Notes: a model not told the origin generated them from the letters alone. Counted from the first letter of the stretch, positions 21,626 through 29,729 are shown. The stretch: DNA of 64,000 bases from Eubacteriales bacterium (GCA_029009055.1 JAQXJR010000025.1:1-64000); one strand, 5' to 3'. Numbers and translations are program-made.

Positions 21626-22789
21626 TCACGCCTTCTCTATGTAAGACCCCAGATACCTGAAATCATCGGATACTGACTGGATGGTGTTCATTAGCCGGAT
21701 GAACGAGTCGGACCAGACGTCGGAATCTATGTCGAAATAGAACATGAAATCGAAGTCGCGGTCCGGGATAGGACGGGACTCCAGCTTCACGATGTTTATG
21801 CCCAGGGCGTAGAACAAAGCCAGTATGTTGTACAGCGCGCCCGGTTTATGCGGGGTCGTCAGCATCATGCTCGACTTATAAGCGCCCGGGAATATCTGCA
21901 GGTCCCGGCCTATGCAGATGAACATGGTGTAATTCAGCCCGCTGTCCTGGATCGCCTCGTCCAGACACTCCAGCCCGTATATGCGGCCGCACTCGTAAGA
22001 AGCTATGGCAGCCACGTCGTTACGGTCGGAATTCGCCACCATCTTCGCCGCCCCCGCCGTGTTAACGTACTTCTTAAGCTCCACATTCTTAAATTTCTCC
22101 AGGTAGCCGCTGCACTGCATCAGAGCCTGCTCGTGCGAATATATCTCGCGGATGTCCTCCAGCTTCGTCCCCGGCTTCACGAACAGGTTATGGTCGACCT
22201 TAACCTTAATAGAGCGGACTATGTGGAAATCATGCTTCGTCATCAGGTCGTAGACCCTGTTCACAGAGCCGGCCGTGGAATTCTCCAGCGGTAAGATCCC
22301 GTAGTCGCATTCCCCGCTCTGAATGGCCTCGAAAACGTCATCGAAACTGCGGAAATACGTGATGAGCGGCCTCTTGAATATGCCCTCGCAAGCCTCCTGG
22401 GAATAAGCGCCCATGACTCCCTGGCAGGCCACCCTGGCCTTCTCCGGGAAAAGCTTCGGCGTATTCTCCCTGGCTTCCTTTATCCTCTTCACCAGGTCAG
22501 TCTCCCCCTCGGTATACTTCCTCTGGTAATCCGCCGTGAAATCGCTGATAGACGAATAAAACTGCCGGCCATAGACCTCCAGCTCATCGTCAGACTTCTC
22601 CGTTATCTCGTCTATCTTCCTCCTCGCCCGCTCCGGATCCGTGATCCTGTAGCCAAGCTTCTTCCTGGTTATGGCTATATCCTTCATCAGGGCCAGCCTC
22701 TTCTCCAGCTTCTCTAAAATCTCCTCGTCCAGCTCGTCCACCTGATCCAGATAGGCGTCCAACTTCTCTTTATCTTCCATGCCCTTCAA
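21626..22789 (-). CDS. pheA: Prephenate dehydratase with degenerate chorismate mutase domain and ACT domain
   Basis: Makes phenylpyruvate from prephenate. Residues 8-95 resemble an AroQ mutase but the first active-site Arg is missing (DQVDELD) and Arg-Glu reads Arg-Ala (DPERARRK). Residues 117-295 are the dehydratase: GVMGAYSQEA (124-133) and LPLENSTAGSVN (166-177). The normally invariant Thr-Arg-Phe reads Thr-Met-Phe (288-290). Residues 305-385 are an ACT domain with KPGALYN and ESRPI, the phenylalanine-binding motifs, so feedback inhibition is likely. The start is either TTG at 22789 or ATG at 22780; AAGGG is placed better for the TTG. Confidence 0.9.
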   Translation of the reverse strand: MKGMEDKEKLDAYLDQVDELDEEILEKLEKRLALMKDIAITRKKLGYRITDPERARRKIDEITEKSDDELEVYGRQFYSSISDFTADYQRKYTEGETDLVKRIKEARENTPKLFPEKARVACQGVMGAYSQEACEGIFKRPLITYFRSFDDVFEAIQSGECDYGILPLENSTAGSVNRVYDLMTKHDFHIVRSIKVKVDHNLFVKPGTKLEDIREIYSHEQALMQCSGYLEKFKNVELKKYVNTAGAAKMVANSDRNDVAAIASYECGRIYGLECLDEAIQDSGLNYTMFICIGRDLQIFPGAYKSSMMLTTPHKPGALYNILALFYALGINIVKLESRPIPDRDFDFMFYFDIDSDVWSDSFIRLMNTIQSVSDDFRYLGSYIEKA

Positions 22790-22930
22790 ATTTCCCTTAT
22801 CTATCTAGCAAATCATCCAGCAAAGCCCTTCCGCCGCGTTCGGCTCTGCCGCCCCGCCCGCGAAAACGCCTATTTCGGCGGGGCCTGCCTCCGGCATATT
22901 CCAAGGCCGCAAGCCTTAGCGCCTTCGGCT

Positions 22931-24172
22931 TTATCTTATATCGTTAATATTAGACACGTTAGCCTGTATGAGGTCGAAAACAGCCATGGCGGCTGCCGCC
23001 TCTACCACAGGCACGGCCCTCAAAACTATACAAGGGTCGTGGCGGCCGTGTACCGTCAGCTTAGCGTTTTTATTTTCAGAGTAGCTTATAGTATCCTGCT
23101 CCCGCGCGATCGAAGGGGTAGGTTTCACGGCCGCCCTGAAAACTATAGGCATGCCGCTCGAGATCCCGCCCAGGCTGCCGCCGTGGTTATTCGCGCGGGT
23201 CTTCACCCTGGCCGGATCGAAAGCAACACCCGACGACTCGGCTCCTTGCGCGGAATCGTCTTTATCTGAGCCCTCTATGTAGAATGGGTCGTTATCTTCG
23301 CTTCCCTTCATACGGGCGGCTTCGAAGCCGGCGCCGAACTCTATGCCCTTAACGGCAGGGACGCCGAAGACAGCCTGAGCTATCTCGTTTTCTATGCCGT
23401 CGAACATTGGATCGCCGATTCCGGCAGGAACGCCTGTAACGACGCACTCTATGATACCGCCTACTGAATCTTGGTTCTCCCGAGCCTCATCTATAGCTGC
23501 GAGCGCCCTGGCGCGAGACACATCGTCCGTAACGCGGATCCCGGCTATTTCAACAGGCTCAGCATGGATCTCTATACCCCGCCTCTTTAAGTCCTGTATA
23601 AATATACCGCCGGCTATGCACATAGGAGCTGTAAGGCGTCCCGAGAAATGACCGCCTCCCCTTATGTCGCCGAAGCCTCCATATTTCACGAAGCCCGTGA
23701 AATCAGCATGGCCGGGGCGAGGCTTATCAGCCATTTCGCTGTAATCCTTAGACCTGGTGTTTGAGTTGCGGATGATCGCCGTGACCGGTGTGCCGCAGGT
23801 GTAAAGCTTCTCAGGCTCCATGTCACCAGTTTCCGCAGACTCGGCAGGTTCCGTTGCCTTGCCATTTGCGGCAGGCTCGGCATTTGCGGCAGGCGAGCCG
23901 GAGGCAGGGACCGCCTGGGACGTCTTTGCGGCGAGGGAAGACGCGAAATTCTCCCTGCCTATGACACCGCATATGAACTCAGGCACGTCAGCCTCCTTAC
24001 GAGGCGTGGAATACTTATTCTGACCGGGCGCCCGGCGCTTCATGAAAGCGCGGAGCTCGGCAGTATCTATCTCCATGCCGGCAGGAAGCCCGTCTATCGT
24101 GACTCCGATGGCAGAGGCGTGAGACTCGCCGAAAACCGTGACTTTAATACTTCTCCCAAATGTTGAAGACAT
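22931..24172 (-). CDS. aroC: Chorismate synthase with low-complexity insert
   Basis: Forms chorismate from EPSP using reduced FMN. About 413 residues; family members have 360-390. Motifs: FGRSIKVTVFGESHASAIG at the N-terminus, KDYSEMADKPRPGHAD, and GGSLGGISSGMP near the end. An Ala/Pro/Glu/Ser-rich insert of about 45 residues (about 76-122) splits the region before LYTCGTPVTAIIRN, and a shorter insert (KDDSAQGAESSG) lies further on. Part of the insert DNA (23897-23915) matches a spacer repeat at 29084-29102 in 18 of 19 bases. The ATG at 24172 follows GGGAGAGA; an upstream in-frame ATG at 24232 adds residues unlike the family. Confidence 0.92.
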   Translation of the reverse strand: MSSTFGRSIKVTVFGESHASAIGVTIDGLPAGMEIDTAELRAFMKRRAPGQNKYSTPRKEADVPEFICGVIGRENFASSLAAKTSQAVPASGSPAANAEPAANGKATEPAESAETGDMEPEKLYTCGTPVTAIIRNSNTRSKDYSEMADKPRPGHADFTGFVKYGGFGDIRGGGHFSGRLTAPMCIAGGIFIQDLKRRGIEIHAEPVEIAGIRVTDDVSRARALAAIDEARENQDSVGGIIECVVTGVPAGIGDPMFDGIENEIAQAVFGVPAVKGIEFGAGFEAARMKGSEDNDPFYIEGSDKDDSAQGAESSGVAFDPARVKTRANNHGGSLGGISSGMPIVFRAAVKPTPSIAREQDTISYSENKNAKLTVHGRHDPCIVLRAVPVVEAAAAMAVFDLIQANVSNINDIR

Positions 24173-24251
24173 ATATCTCTCCCAGACCGCGGGACGTGCA
24201 GGCACGGCGAAATGCCAATGCCCGGGCCCCACGGTGATTTCCCCTTACGTT

Positions 24252-25763
24252 TTATTTTAAGATAAGATTATCGTCCAGACCGAGGTTCTTCAGCTCGTCG
24301 AAGAAATTCGGGTAGGACTTAGAAACAGCCTCATGGCCGTTTATCGTGACTTTTCCGGATGACGCCAGCGAAGCCACAGCTTCCATCATGACGATCCTGT
24401 GGTCATTCACGCCGTCTGTCACGCCGCCCGTAAAGCCGGAGGTAGGAAGGGCAGGCTTCTTTGCTGAGCCATGAATGGTCAGGCTGTCCTCGAATTCCTC
24501 CACGTCAGCGCCTAATATTTTAAGATTATCAGCTATGGCCGAAAGACGGTCGCTCTCCTTAAGGCGAAGCCTTGCACCGTTCAGGATGTATGTATCCCCG
24601 CCGGCGCATGCACCGAGAAGAGCCACGACAGGCGCCAGATCCGGTATCTCGGACACGTCGCACTTAATGCCGTTCAGCCTTGACGGATATGTCGTCAGCC
24701 TGTAGAGCCCGCCCTCGTCAGTCATCTCGACCCTGGCGCCGAACTTCTTCAGCAGGTACAGGATCTCGCTGTCACCCTGGCAGGACGTTAGCTTAAGCCC
24801 GCTCACCGTAACAGGTTCAGGTCCTATAGCCCCGGCAGCCATCCAGAAAGCGGCGCCGGACCAGTCGCCCTCGACTCTGTAATCCTCAGGGCAGACATAC
24901 TTCTGGCCGCCCCGGATATGGTAGCGGCGGGTCACATCATCCACAGTCGGCGAGAAGCCGCCCTCGTACACGTTCTCGTAAGGGACATCCACGCCGAAAT
25001 CATTTATGACCTCCGTCGTTATATCTATGTAGGCGGACGACTCTATCTTCCCCGTGATCTCGAGCTCACTATCTCCATCGAGTAAAGGCAGCGCGAGCAG
25101 GAGCCCGGATATGAACTGGGAGGACACATTTCCCGGCAGCCTGTACTTACCCGCCGTAAGCTGTCCTTCCACTACGATCGGGCTCTCCCCCTGGGCGGAG
25201 AGCTTCATGCCGCGCGCTTCCAGCTGCTCGCGAAGCGGCGAGAGCGGCCTCTCGGCCAGCCTGCCCTTAGCGTTGAAAACAGCCCTGCGCCCGAGGGCTC
25301 CCATGACAGGGACCAGGAAGCGGAGCGTCGACCCGCTCTCGTTACACTCCATGGTCTCGTAGCCGCCTCTTATAGCGGCGCAGCAATTCTTCGTAGCTAT
25401 TATGTCTTTAGACTTAAAATCGCAACGAACCGTATTCTGGCCGCCCGCCAAGGCCGCGCATATGAGTGCCCTGTGGGCGAATGACTTAGACGGTATTATC
25501 TCTACAGACTTCTCCAGGGCCTCTTCCTCAGAAATATGAGTTTCCTCGCCTATTTCTTTCTTATCAGCCTCCATGGCTTCCCTCTTATCCAGCACGTTTT
25601 TACGCGCGTTCCGGATCCAGAGATCCATATTCATACCACCCAGATCGCCTATGACATCGCGCCCGGCTTCAGCCGCTTTCTTAGCAGCCACGACGGTCTC
25701 GGACTTAGCCCGGCGCCCAGCCGCCTGCTTTTTCTTACTTTGCTTACTATTCTTCTTAGCCAT
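24252..25763 (-). CDS. aroA: 5-enolpyruvylshikimate-3-phosphate synthase with N-terminal extension
   Basis: Joins shikimate 3-phosphate and PEP. 503 residues, about 80 more than usual. The core starts near residue 86 with EIIPSKSFAHRAL, followed by NESGSTLRFLVP, RLAERPL and, late, RLKESDRL and NDHRIVMM. The first 85 residues are Lys- and Ala-rich, charged and without a signal peptide; their role is unknown. The ATG at 25763 lies 2 nt after the tyrA stop, with AAGG about 8 nt upstream; a TTG at 25769 is less likely. Translational coupling with tyrA is probable. Confidence 0.93.
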   Translation of the reverse strand: MAKKNSKQSKKKQAAGRRAKSETVVAAKKAAEAGRDVIGDLGGMNMDLWIRNARKNVLDKREAMEADKKEIGEETHISEEEALEKSVEIIPSKSFAHRALICAALAGGQNTVRCDFKSKDIIATKNCCAAIRGGYETMECNESGSTLRFLVPVMGALGRRAVFNAKGRLAERPLSPLREQLEARGMKLSAQGESPIVVEGQLTAGKYRLPGNVSSQFISGLLLALPLLDGDSELEITGKIESSAYIDITTEVINDFGVDVPYENVYEGGFSPTVDDVTRRYHIRGGQKYVCPEDYRVEGDWSGAAFWMAAGAIGPEPVTVSGLKLTSCQGDSEILYLLKKFGARVEMTDEGGLYRLTTYPSRLNGIKCDVSEIPDLAPVVALLGACAGGDTYILNGARLRLKESDRLSAIADNLKILGADVEEFEDSLTIHGSAKKPALPTSGFTGGVTDGVNDHRIVMMEAVASLASSGKVTINGHEAVSKSYPNFFDELKNLGLDDNLILK

Positions 25764-25765
25764 GA

Positions 25766-26623
25766 TCAAACCTTCATAGTGAGGACAGGATCGTTCTTAT
25801 CCGCCTCTTCCTTATTCTCGCGCCCGTTCTTCAGGAGCTCGTGCAGCTCGTCCCGGTCGCTTTCTTCCAGCGCCTTCCTGAATTTCGTGAGCTCCGCTAT
25901 GAACTTATTCAGGTCCTTCAGCAGGTTATCCCTGTTAGCCAGGAACAGGTCGCTCCACATGTCCTCGTTCAGCTCGGCGACTCTGGTGAAATCCCTGAAG
26001 CTGCCGCCTGTGTTAAAGCCTTCCGGATAGTCCTTCTGGATCTTCACGAAGGCATTGGCCGACAGGTGGGTGAGCTGTGACGTGAAGGCGATCATATCGT
26101 CGTGCTGGTCGGCGGTCATGAAGCTTATCTTCCCGAAGCCTGCCAGTTTCAATATCTCCCTCAGCCTGCTTATCTTATTTATGTCGCTCCTGTCGCGGGC
26201 GACTATGATCATAGGGGCGCCGTCGTAGAGGGTCTCTGTGCTGTTCGCGAAGCCGCTGTACTGCTTGCCCGCCATCGGGTGTCCGCCTATGAACGTGAAG
26301 CCGTATTCATCAGCCAGAGCGAATCCCACGTCGCAGATCTTTTTCTTAAGTCCACAACAGTCTATGACCAATGTTTTCTGAGCAAATTTCTCGGCGTTGT
26401 TTTTCAGCCACTCTATGGAAGGCTCGTATGTGAGGCAGATGAATATGACGTCGCACTCTTTAATAGTATCGTCGTCCAAGGCCCCGTCAGCCGCCTTAGA
26501 AAGTATGGCGAAATCGACTTGCTGCTTCTTCCTGTCGTATACGTAGACCGTCTCGCCGGCCCGTTTATATGCCTTAGCCATGGAAGCCCCGATCAGGCCC
26601 ATGCCTACTACTCCAACTATCAT
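25766..26623 (-). CDS. tyrA: Prephenate dehydrogenase
   Basis: Oxidative decarboxylation of prephenate to 4-hydroxyphenylpyruvate for tyrosine. 285 residues with NAD-binding GVVGMGLIG (4-12) and the conserved GGHPMAGKQYSG (about 115-126). No ACT domain is fused at the C-terminus, unlike Bacillus TyrA; the tail is charged and helical. Its ATG overlaps the aroF stop (TGATG). Confidence 0.93.
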   Translation of the reverse strand: MIVGVVGMGLIGASMAKAYKRAGETVYVYDRKKQQVDFAILSKAADGALDDDTIKECDVIFICLTYEPSIEWLKNNAEKFAQKTLVIDCCGLKKKICDVGFALADEYGFTFIGGHPMAGKQYSGFANSTETLYDGAPMIIVARDRSDINKISRLREILKLAGFGKISFMTADQHDDMIAFTSQLTHLSANAFVKIQKDYPEGFNTGGSFRDFTRVAELNEDMWSDLFLANRDNLLKDLNKFIAELTKFRKALEESDRDELHELLKNGRENKEEADKNDPVLTMKV

Positions 26624-27624
26624 CAGTCCAGTACCTCTCTGATTTTTCTGACTTTATCCATCAGGCGGTCGAACTCGTCCGGATCCAGGGACTGAGCACC
26701 GTCTTTCAGGGCTTTATGCGGCTCTTCGTGGACTTCTATCATGAGACCGTCCGCTCCCGCCGCTGTCGCCGCCATGGCGAGCGGCGTCACCATATCAGCG
26801 TGTCCTGCCGCATTGGAAGGGTCTACTACTACCGGCAGGTGCGTCCTTAAGTGGAGGGCCGGGACCGCTGAAATATCAAGGGTGTCAGTCGTATATTCCT
26901 CGAATGTCCTTATGCCCCTCTCGCAAAGTATAACCTGCTCGTTTCCTCCGGCCATTATGTATTCCGCGCTCATCAGAAGTTCTTCCATGGTGCTCGCGAG
27001 TCCCCGCTTAAGGAGCACCGGTTTATTTATGTGTCCGAGCTCTTTCAGCAGGTCGTAGTTCTGCATGTTTCTGGCTCCGACCTGGATGAAATCGACGTTA
27101 TCGTAATATTTAAGGTCGTCTATGTTCTGCAGTTCTGTCATCAGGAGAAGGCCGGTCTCTCTCTTCGCTTCTTCCAGATACTTCATGCCCTCATCCTTCA
27201 GGCCTTGGAAAGCGTATGGAGATTTACGAACACCGAACACGCTGCCTCTGAGAACTGTAGCACCCGCGGCTTTCACCCGCCGCGCCGTGTTAAGGAGCTG
27301 CTCTTCGGACTCGACGGCAGCCGGGCCGGCGATGACCTGGAAATTCCCGCCGCCGAACTTCACGTCTCCCGCTCCGATGACGGAATCCTTAGGGTGGAAC
27401 TTCCTGTTAGCGTTCTTATACGGCTCGGATATCGGTGTCACGTGATCCACCATTTCCAAGATCTCCAGCATATCCTTATCGACTTTCGTCGTGTCGCCGA
27501 CGAGGCCGAGTATGGTCTTATATTCGCCGTCCGACTCGTGGACCTGAAGTCCCTGCCCCTTAAGCCAGTTTATGAGCTGTCCCTTCTGCTCTTTCGTCGT
27601 GTTTTCCTTAAGAACAACTATCAT
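26623..27624 (-). CDS. aroF: DAHP synthase-family protein (type I beta) with altered active site
   Basis: By family and position this is the first shikimate enzyme (PEP + erythrose 4-phosphate to DAHP). 333 residues: an N-terminal ferredoxin-like regulatory domain (1-70) as in Thermotoga, then the barrel. GARNMQN (183-189), KPVLLKRG (201-208) and CERGIRTFE (234-242) are intact. However, the metal-ligand Cys in GPC is Ala102 (IAGPAAVES). The Lys of the KPR motif is Gly131 (FGVRKSPY). The metal-ligand His in DPSH is Asn271 (DPSNAAGH). The Glu (297) and Asp (308) ligands remain. The reading frame is intact, and the gene heads the operon behind a leader hairpin. Either metal use has changed or it has another substrate. 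Start ATG 27624 with AAGGAG. Confidence 0.85.
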   Translation of the reverse strand: MIVVLKENTTKEQKGQLINWLKGQGLQVHESDGEYKTILGLVGDTTKVDKDMLEILEMVDHVTPISEPYKNANRKFHPKDSVIGAGDVKFGGGNFQVIAGPAAVESEEQLLNTARRVKAAGATVLRGSVFGVRKSPYAFQGLKDEGMKYLEEAKRETGLLLMTELQNIDDLKYYDNVDFIQVGARNMQNYDLLKELGHINKPVLLKRGLASTMEELLMSAEYIMAGGNEQVILCERGIRTFEEYTTDTLDISAVPALHLRTHLPVVVDPSNAAGHADMVTPLAMAATAAGADGLMIEVHEEPHKALKDGAQSLDPDEFDRLMDKVRKIREVLD

Positions 27625-27651
27625 CGATTATCTCCTTATTATCCCTTTTCT

Positions 27652-27718
27652 AAAAAAGCCCCTGGCGGGTGACCCGCAGGGGCTGATCTGCCTTCGCGAT
27701 TTCGCATTTTAGCAGATT
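27652..27718 (-). promoter_or_regulatory. Terminator-like leader (possible attenuator) of the aro operon
   Basis: Between the promoter and aroF the minus strand first forms ATCTGC/GCAGAT (27712-27717 with 27686-27691), then AGCCCCTGCGGG/CCCGCCAGGGGCT (27657-27684) followed by six T. The terminator ends about 28 nt before the aroF ATG. Its position downstream of the promoter suggests premature termination control. No T-box motifs and no convincing aromatic leader peptide were seen. Confidence 0.6.
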
Positions 27719-27720
27719 AA

Positions 27721-27749
27721 AGTATATCATAGGACTGTTGTTATATCAA
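27721..27749 (-). promoter_or_regulatory. Promoter of the aro operon
   Basis: On the minus strand TTGATA (27744-27749), 17-nt spacer, TATACT (27721-27726), with a TG extension before the -10. It lies 97 nt before the aroF ATG and upstream of the leader hairpin. Confidence 0.7.
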
Positions 27750-27827
27750 GGTCTTAGCCCGCGCGCGGAATGTTTTTCCCACCGGGCATCTGGGCCGCCG
27801 CGGGCTGGCAGAGCCTGAAACCGCTGT

Positions 27828-27853
27828 TGCTTTGCTAAGCTGCTTTGCTAAGC
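27828..27853. repeat. 13-bp tandem repeat containing GCTTTGCT
   Basis: Two exact copies of TGCTTTGCTAAGC stand side by side (27828-27840, 27841-27853) in the spacer between aroF and the S4 gene. A third partial GCTTTGC lies near 27890. Part of the window-wide GCTTTGCT pattern. Confidence 0.8.
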
Positions 27854-27922
27854 CAAAGACCAGAGTTACTTTGCGGAGCCCAGGCTGCTTAGCGAAGTCA
27901 ATGACCAAAAATGCTTTGCAAG

Positions 27923-28717
27923 CTATTTACCATTACCGAAGCGCAGGTAATTCACAGAGATGCGCCCTTTTCGGGTCTCGCCGCCGACTTCGGTCACGCG
28001 GATCTTCCCCTTATGCCTAAGGTTTATCTCGTCGCCCTCCTCGACCGGCGCGTCGACTTTCAGCACTTCGCTATGGTTCACGAAGACGAGCCCGCCCTTG
28101 ATCGCCTCGGCAGCGCGGGTCCGGGAGAGCCTGAACGCCGATGAAACTATGGCGTCCAGCCTGAGCGAGGCGACCGTCGTGTGCCCCTCCTCCGCGTCCG
28201 CCTTCGGGATCAAAAGATCGCTCAGCGGGCGCACCTCAGCGTGGAGATAGCTCTTGCCCGCCTTCACAAAATTCTGCTCCACGAACTCCGCTATGGACTT
28301 CAGTAAAATAATGTCGGCTCCGTCGTCTCTGACCAGTATGTCGCCCGTCATCTCGCGCTTTATGCCCAGCCCAACGAGCGCTCCCAGGTAGTCGCCGTGC
28401 GAGAGCGGGCGGCCGGACCTAGACGCTGAAGACCCGGCGCTGTGTGTCGCGCGCACGACCGCCAAAGTCTCATCAAGCGCCGCTTCTATTTCCATGTAAT
28501 CCGGCAGGCAGAACATCACGACCCGCTCGGCGCCTTCGTATCCGCCGGCGAAGACCACCCGGACGCCGTCCCGTTCGGGCTTCTCCTTCTTAACCTGCGC
28601 GAGCGCCACCGACTGCTGGTGCATGTCGAGAAAGTTGCTGTTAGTCGGCATGTAGTTATCCCTGCACTGGGCGATCTTATCCGCCGTGTCCCCTATGATC
28701 AGCTGATCTTCGTTCAT
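27923..28717 (-). CDS. S4-domain RNA-binding protein, YlmH-like
   Basis: 264 residues resembling YlmH of Bacillus, a ribosome-associated S4 protein implicated in ribosome quality control. The N-terminal two thirds form the YlmH-type region (QQSVALAQVKK, VVFAGGYEGAERVV, DYLGALVGLGIKREMTGDI). The S4 domain is at about 183-245 (LRLDAIVSSAFRLSRTRAAEAIK, VNHSEV). The ATG at 28717 has AGGAAGGA 8 nt upstream; an upstream ATG (28753) lacks a site. Monocistronic, with its own promoter at 28832-28860. In Bacillus ylmH lies beside divIVA; no such gene is here. Confidence 0.85.
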   Translation of the reverse strand: MNEDQLIIGDTADKIAQCRDNYMPTNSNFLDMHQQSVALAQVKKEKPERDGVRVVFAGGYEGAERVVMFCLPDYMEIEAALDETLAVVRATHSAGSSASRSGRPLSHGDYLGALVGLGIKREMTGDILVRDDGADIILLKSIAEFVEQNFVKAGKSYLHAEVRPLSDLLIPKADAEEGHTTVASLRLDAIVSSAFRLSRTRAAEAIKGGLVFVNHSEVLKVDAPVEEGDEINLRHKGKIRVTEVGGETRKGRISVNYLRFGNGK

Positions 28718-28831
28718 CGTTATATCCTTCCTATATGTAAGCGCCCGCCGCAACTGTTTCGAGAATTTGCAATTGCAGTGTCCTGTGTTTTTGCGGCTGC
28801 AGCGGGCTTACGATTTCGTTCATTCACTTTA

Positions 28832-28860
28832 ATTGTCACATCAGCGGCGAAAATAGTCAA
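28832..28860 (-). promoter_or_regulatory. Promoter of the S4-domain gene
   Basis: On the minus strand TTGACT (28855-28860), 17-nt spacer, GACAAT (28832-28837), about 115 nt before the ATG. Confidence 0.55.
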
Positions 28861-28916
28861 GGGAGCCGCCTCTGAGGTGATGTCGGAGCTTTCTTCGCTG
28901 CCTCAGAATTGTGAAA

Positions 28917-28940
28917 TCTATCGGCCCTAGAGCCGATAGA
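28917..28940. other. 9-bp perfect stem hairpin in the niaR-S4 spacer
   Basis: TCTATCGGC and GCCGATAGA pair around a 6-nt loop. On the minus strand it is followed only by TTTC, so it is at best a weak terminator. The rest of 28861-29012 shows no gene. Confidence 0.5.
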
Positions 28941-29012
28941 CCCCTCAAGAGCGGTGCGCCGTGCCTGGCGGCTCGGCGTGATCTAACGTTAAAACTTCAT
29001 ATCAAAAAATGG

Positions 29013-29036
29013 AAAAACAGGGCCTGCGCCCTGTTT
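29013..29036 (-). terminator. Terminator of niaR
   Basis: ACAGGGC/GCCCTGT with A and T runs on both sides; works in either direction. It lies 105 nt after the niaR stop. Confidence 0.75.
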
Positions 29037-29083
29037 TCACATCATACGCATCCCGGCTGGCCGGAGGCAAATCAAGCATGCCG

Positions 29084-29118
29084 GCCGGAGGCAGGAACCG
29101 CCAGCCGATGGCTTTGCT
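29084..29118 (+). repeat. Dispersed two-box element, copy A
   Basis: GCCGGAGGCA (29084-29093), 13-nt spacer, GATGGCTTTGCT (29107-29118), just after the niaR coding region. The same two boxes occur at 34393-34424 and 57075-57105. A further GCCGGAGGCA lies at 29060-29069. Confidence 0.7.
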
Positions 29119-29141
29119 CGGTAAATCAAGCCGCGCGCAAT

Positions 29142-29729
29142 CTAAGCCTCGCCGGACTCGTCCGCCGCGCTATCTCCGTTATCTCCGCTATTCGCCCAGA
29201 AATCCACAGGCTCGTACTCCTGCAGCGGCGCCAGGAAGCCGATCTTCTTCAGCTGGTCCTGGATAGCGTCCAGTATCGTCTCGTTCGGCGCCAGCACCGT
29301 GTGGTAGTGATAGCCCGAAGTTATGTTCATAAGCGGCGTCGACTTCCCCGTGCGGATCTTCTCCAGGTAACGCTGGATGTCCGCCCGCGACGTCAGGTTC
29401 AGGTCGACCCTCAGCTCGCCGTAAGCCCGGTGGTAGACGAATACGTCCTTCACCTTACCGCCCAGGTCCACGATCAAGTTCAGCTCTTGCTCGATCTCCT
29501 CGTTAGTGTGCTGGACCTTGAACACGCGGCTAGCCCGATAGAATTCCGTTATCATGTAGCCGTGGTTCGTCGAAAATATGTCGTTCCCCTCGGCGCGGAG
29601 GACGGCTATGTCCTGGACGATGATCTGGCGGCTGACACCGAATTGTTTAGCAAAGTTACTGCCGGATATCGGCTCCCCGCTGCTTTTTAAGGTCTGCAGG
29701 ATCATCATTCTGCGTTCCGGCCCCTTCAT
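29142..29729 (-). CDS. niaR: Niacin-responsive repressor NiaR
   Basis: Transcription factor that represses NAD synthesis or niacin uptake genes when nicotinate is present. 195 residues: winged helix-turn-helix (about 5-60, NFAKQFGVSRQIIVQDI) and a 3H ligand domain with the expected histidines (VQHTNEE, FVYHRAYGELRV, YHYHTVLAPN). The ATG at 29729 follows AAGGAGGGA; an in-frame start further up lacks one. It lies next to nadC-nadB, whose divergent promoter region has operator-like repeats, making NAD control its probable task. The C-terminal ~20 residues are Asp/Ser/Gly-rich. Confidence 0.9.
   Translation of the reverse strand: MKGPERRMMILQTLKSSGEPISGSNFAKQFGVSRQIIVQDIAVLRAEGNDIFSTNHGYMITEFYRASRVFKVQHTNEEIEQELNLIVDLGGKVKDVFVYHRAYGELRVDLNLTSRADIQRYLEKIRTGKSTPLMNITSGYHYHTVLAPNETILDAIQDQLKKIGFLAPLQEYEPVDFWANSGDNGDSAADESGEA

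Noticed and set aside
27660..27720. Leader peptide for aromatic attenuation before aroF
   Set aside because: An ATG frame of about 20 codons exists but has no ribosome binding site, a single Phe and no Trp or Tyr.
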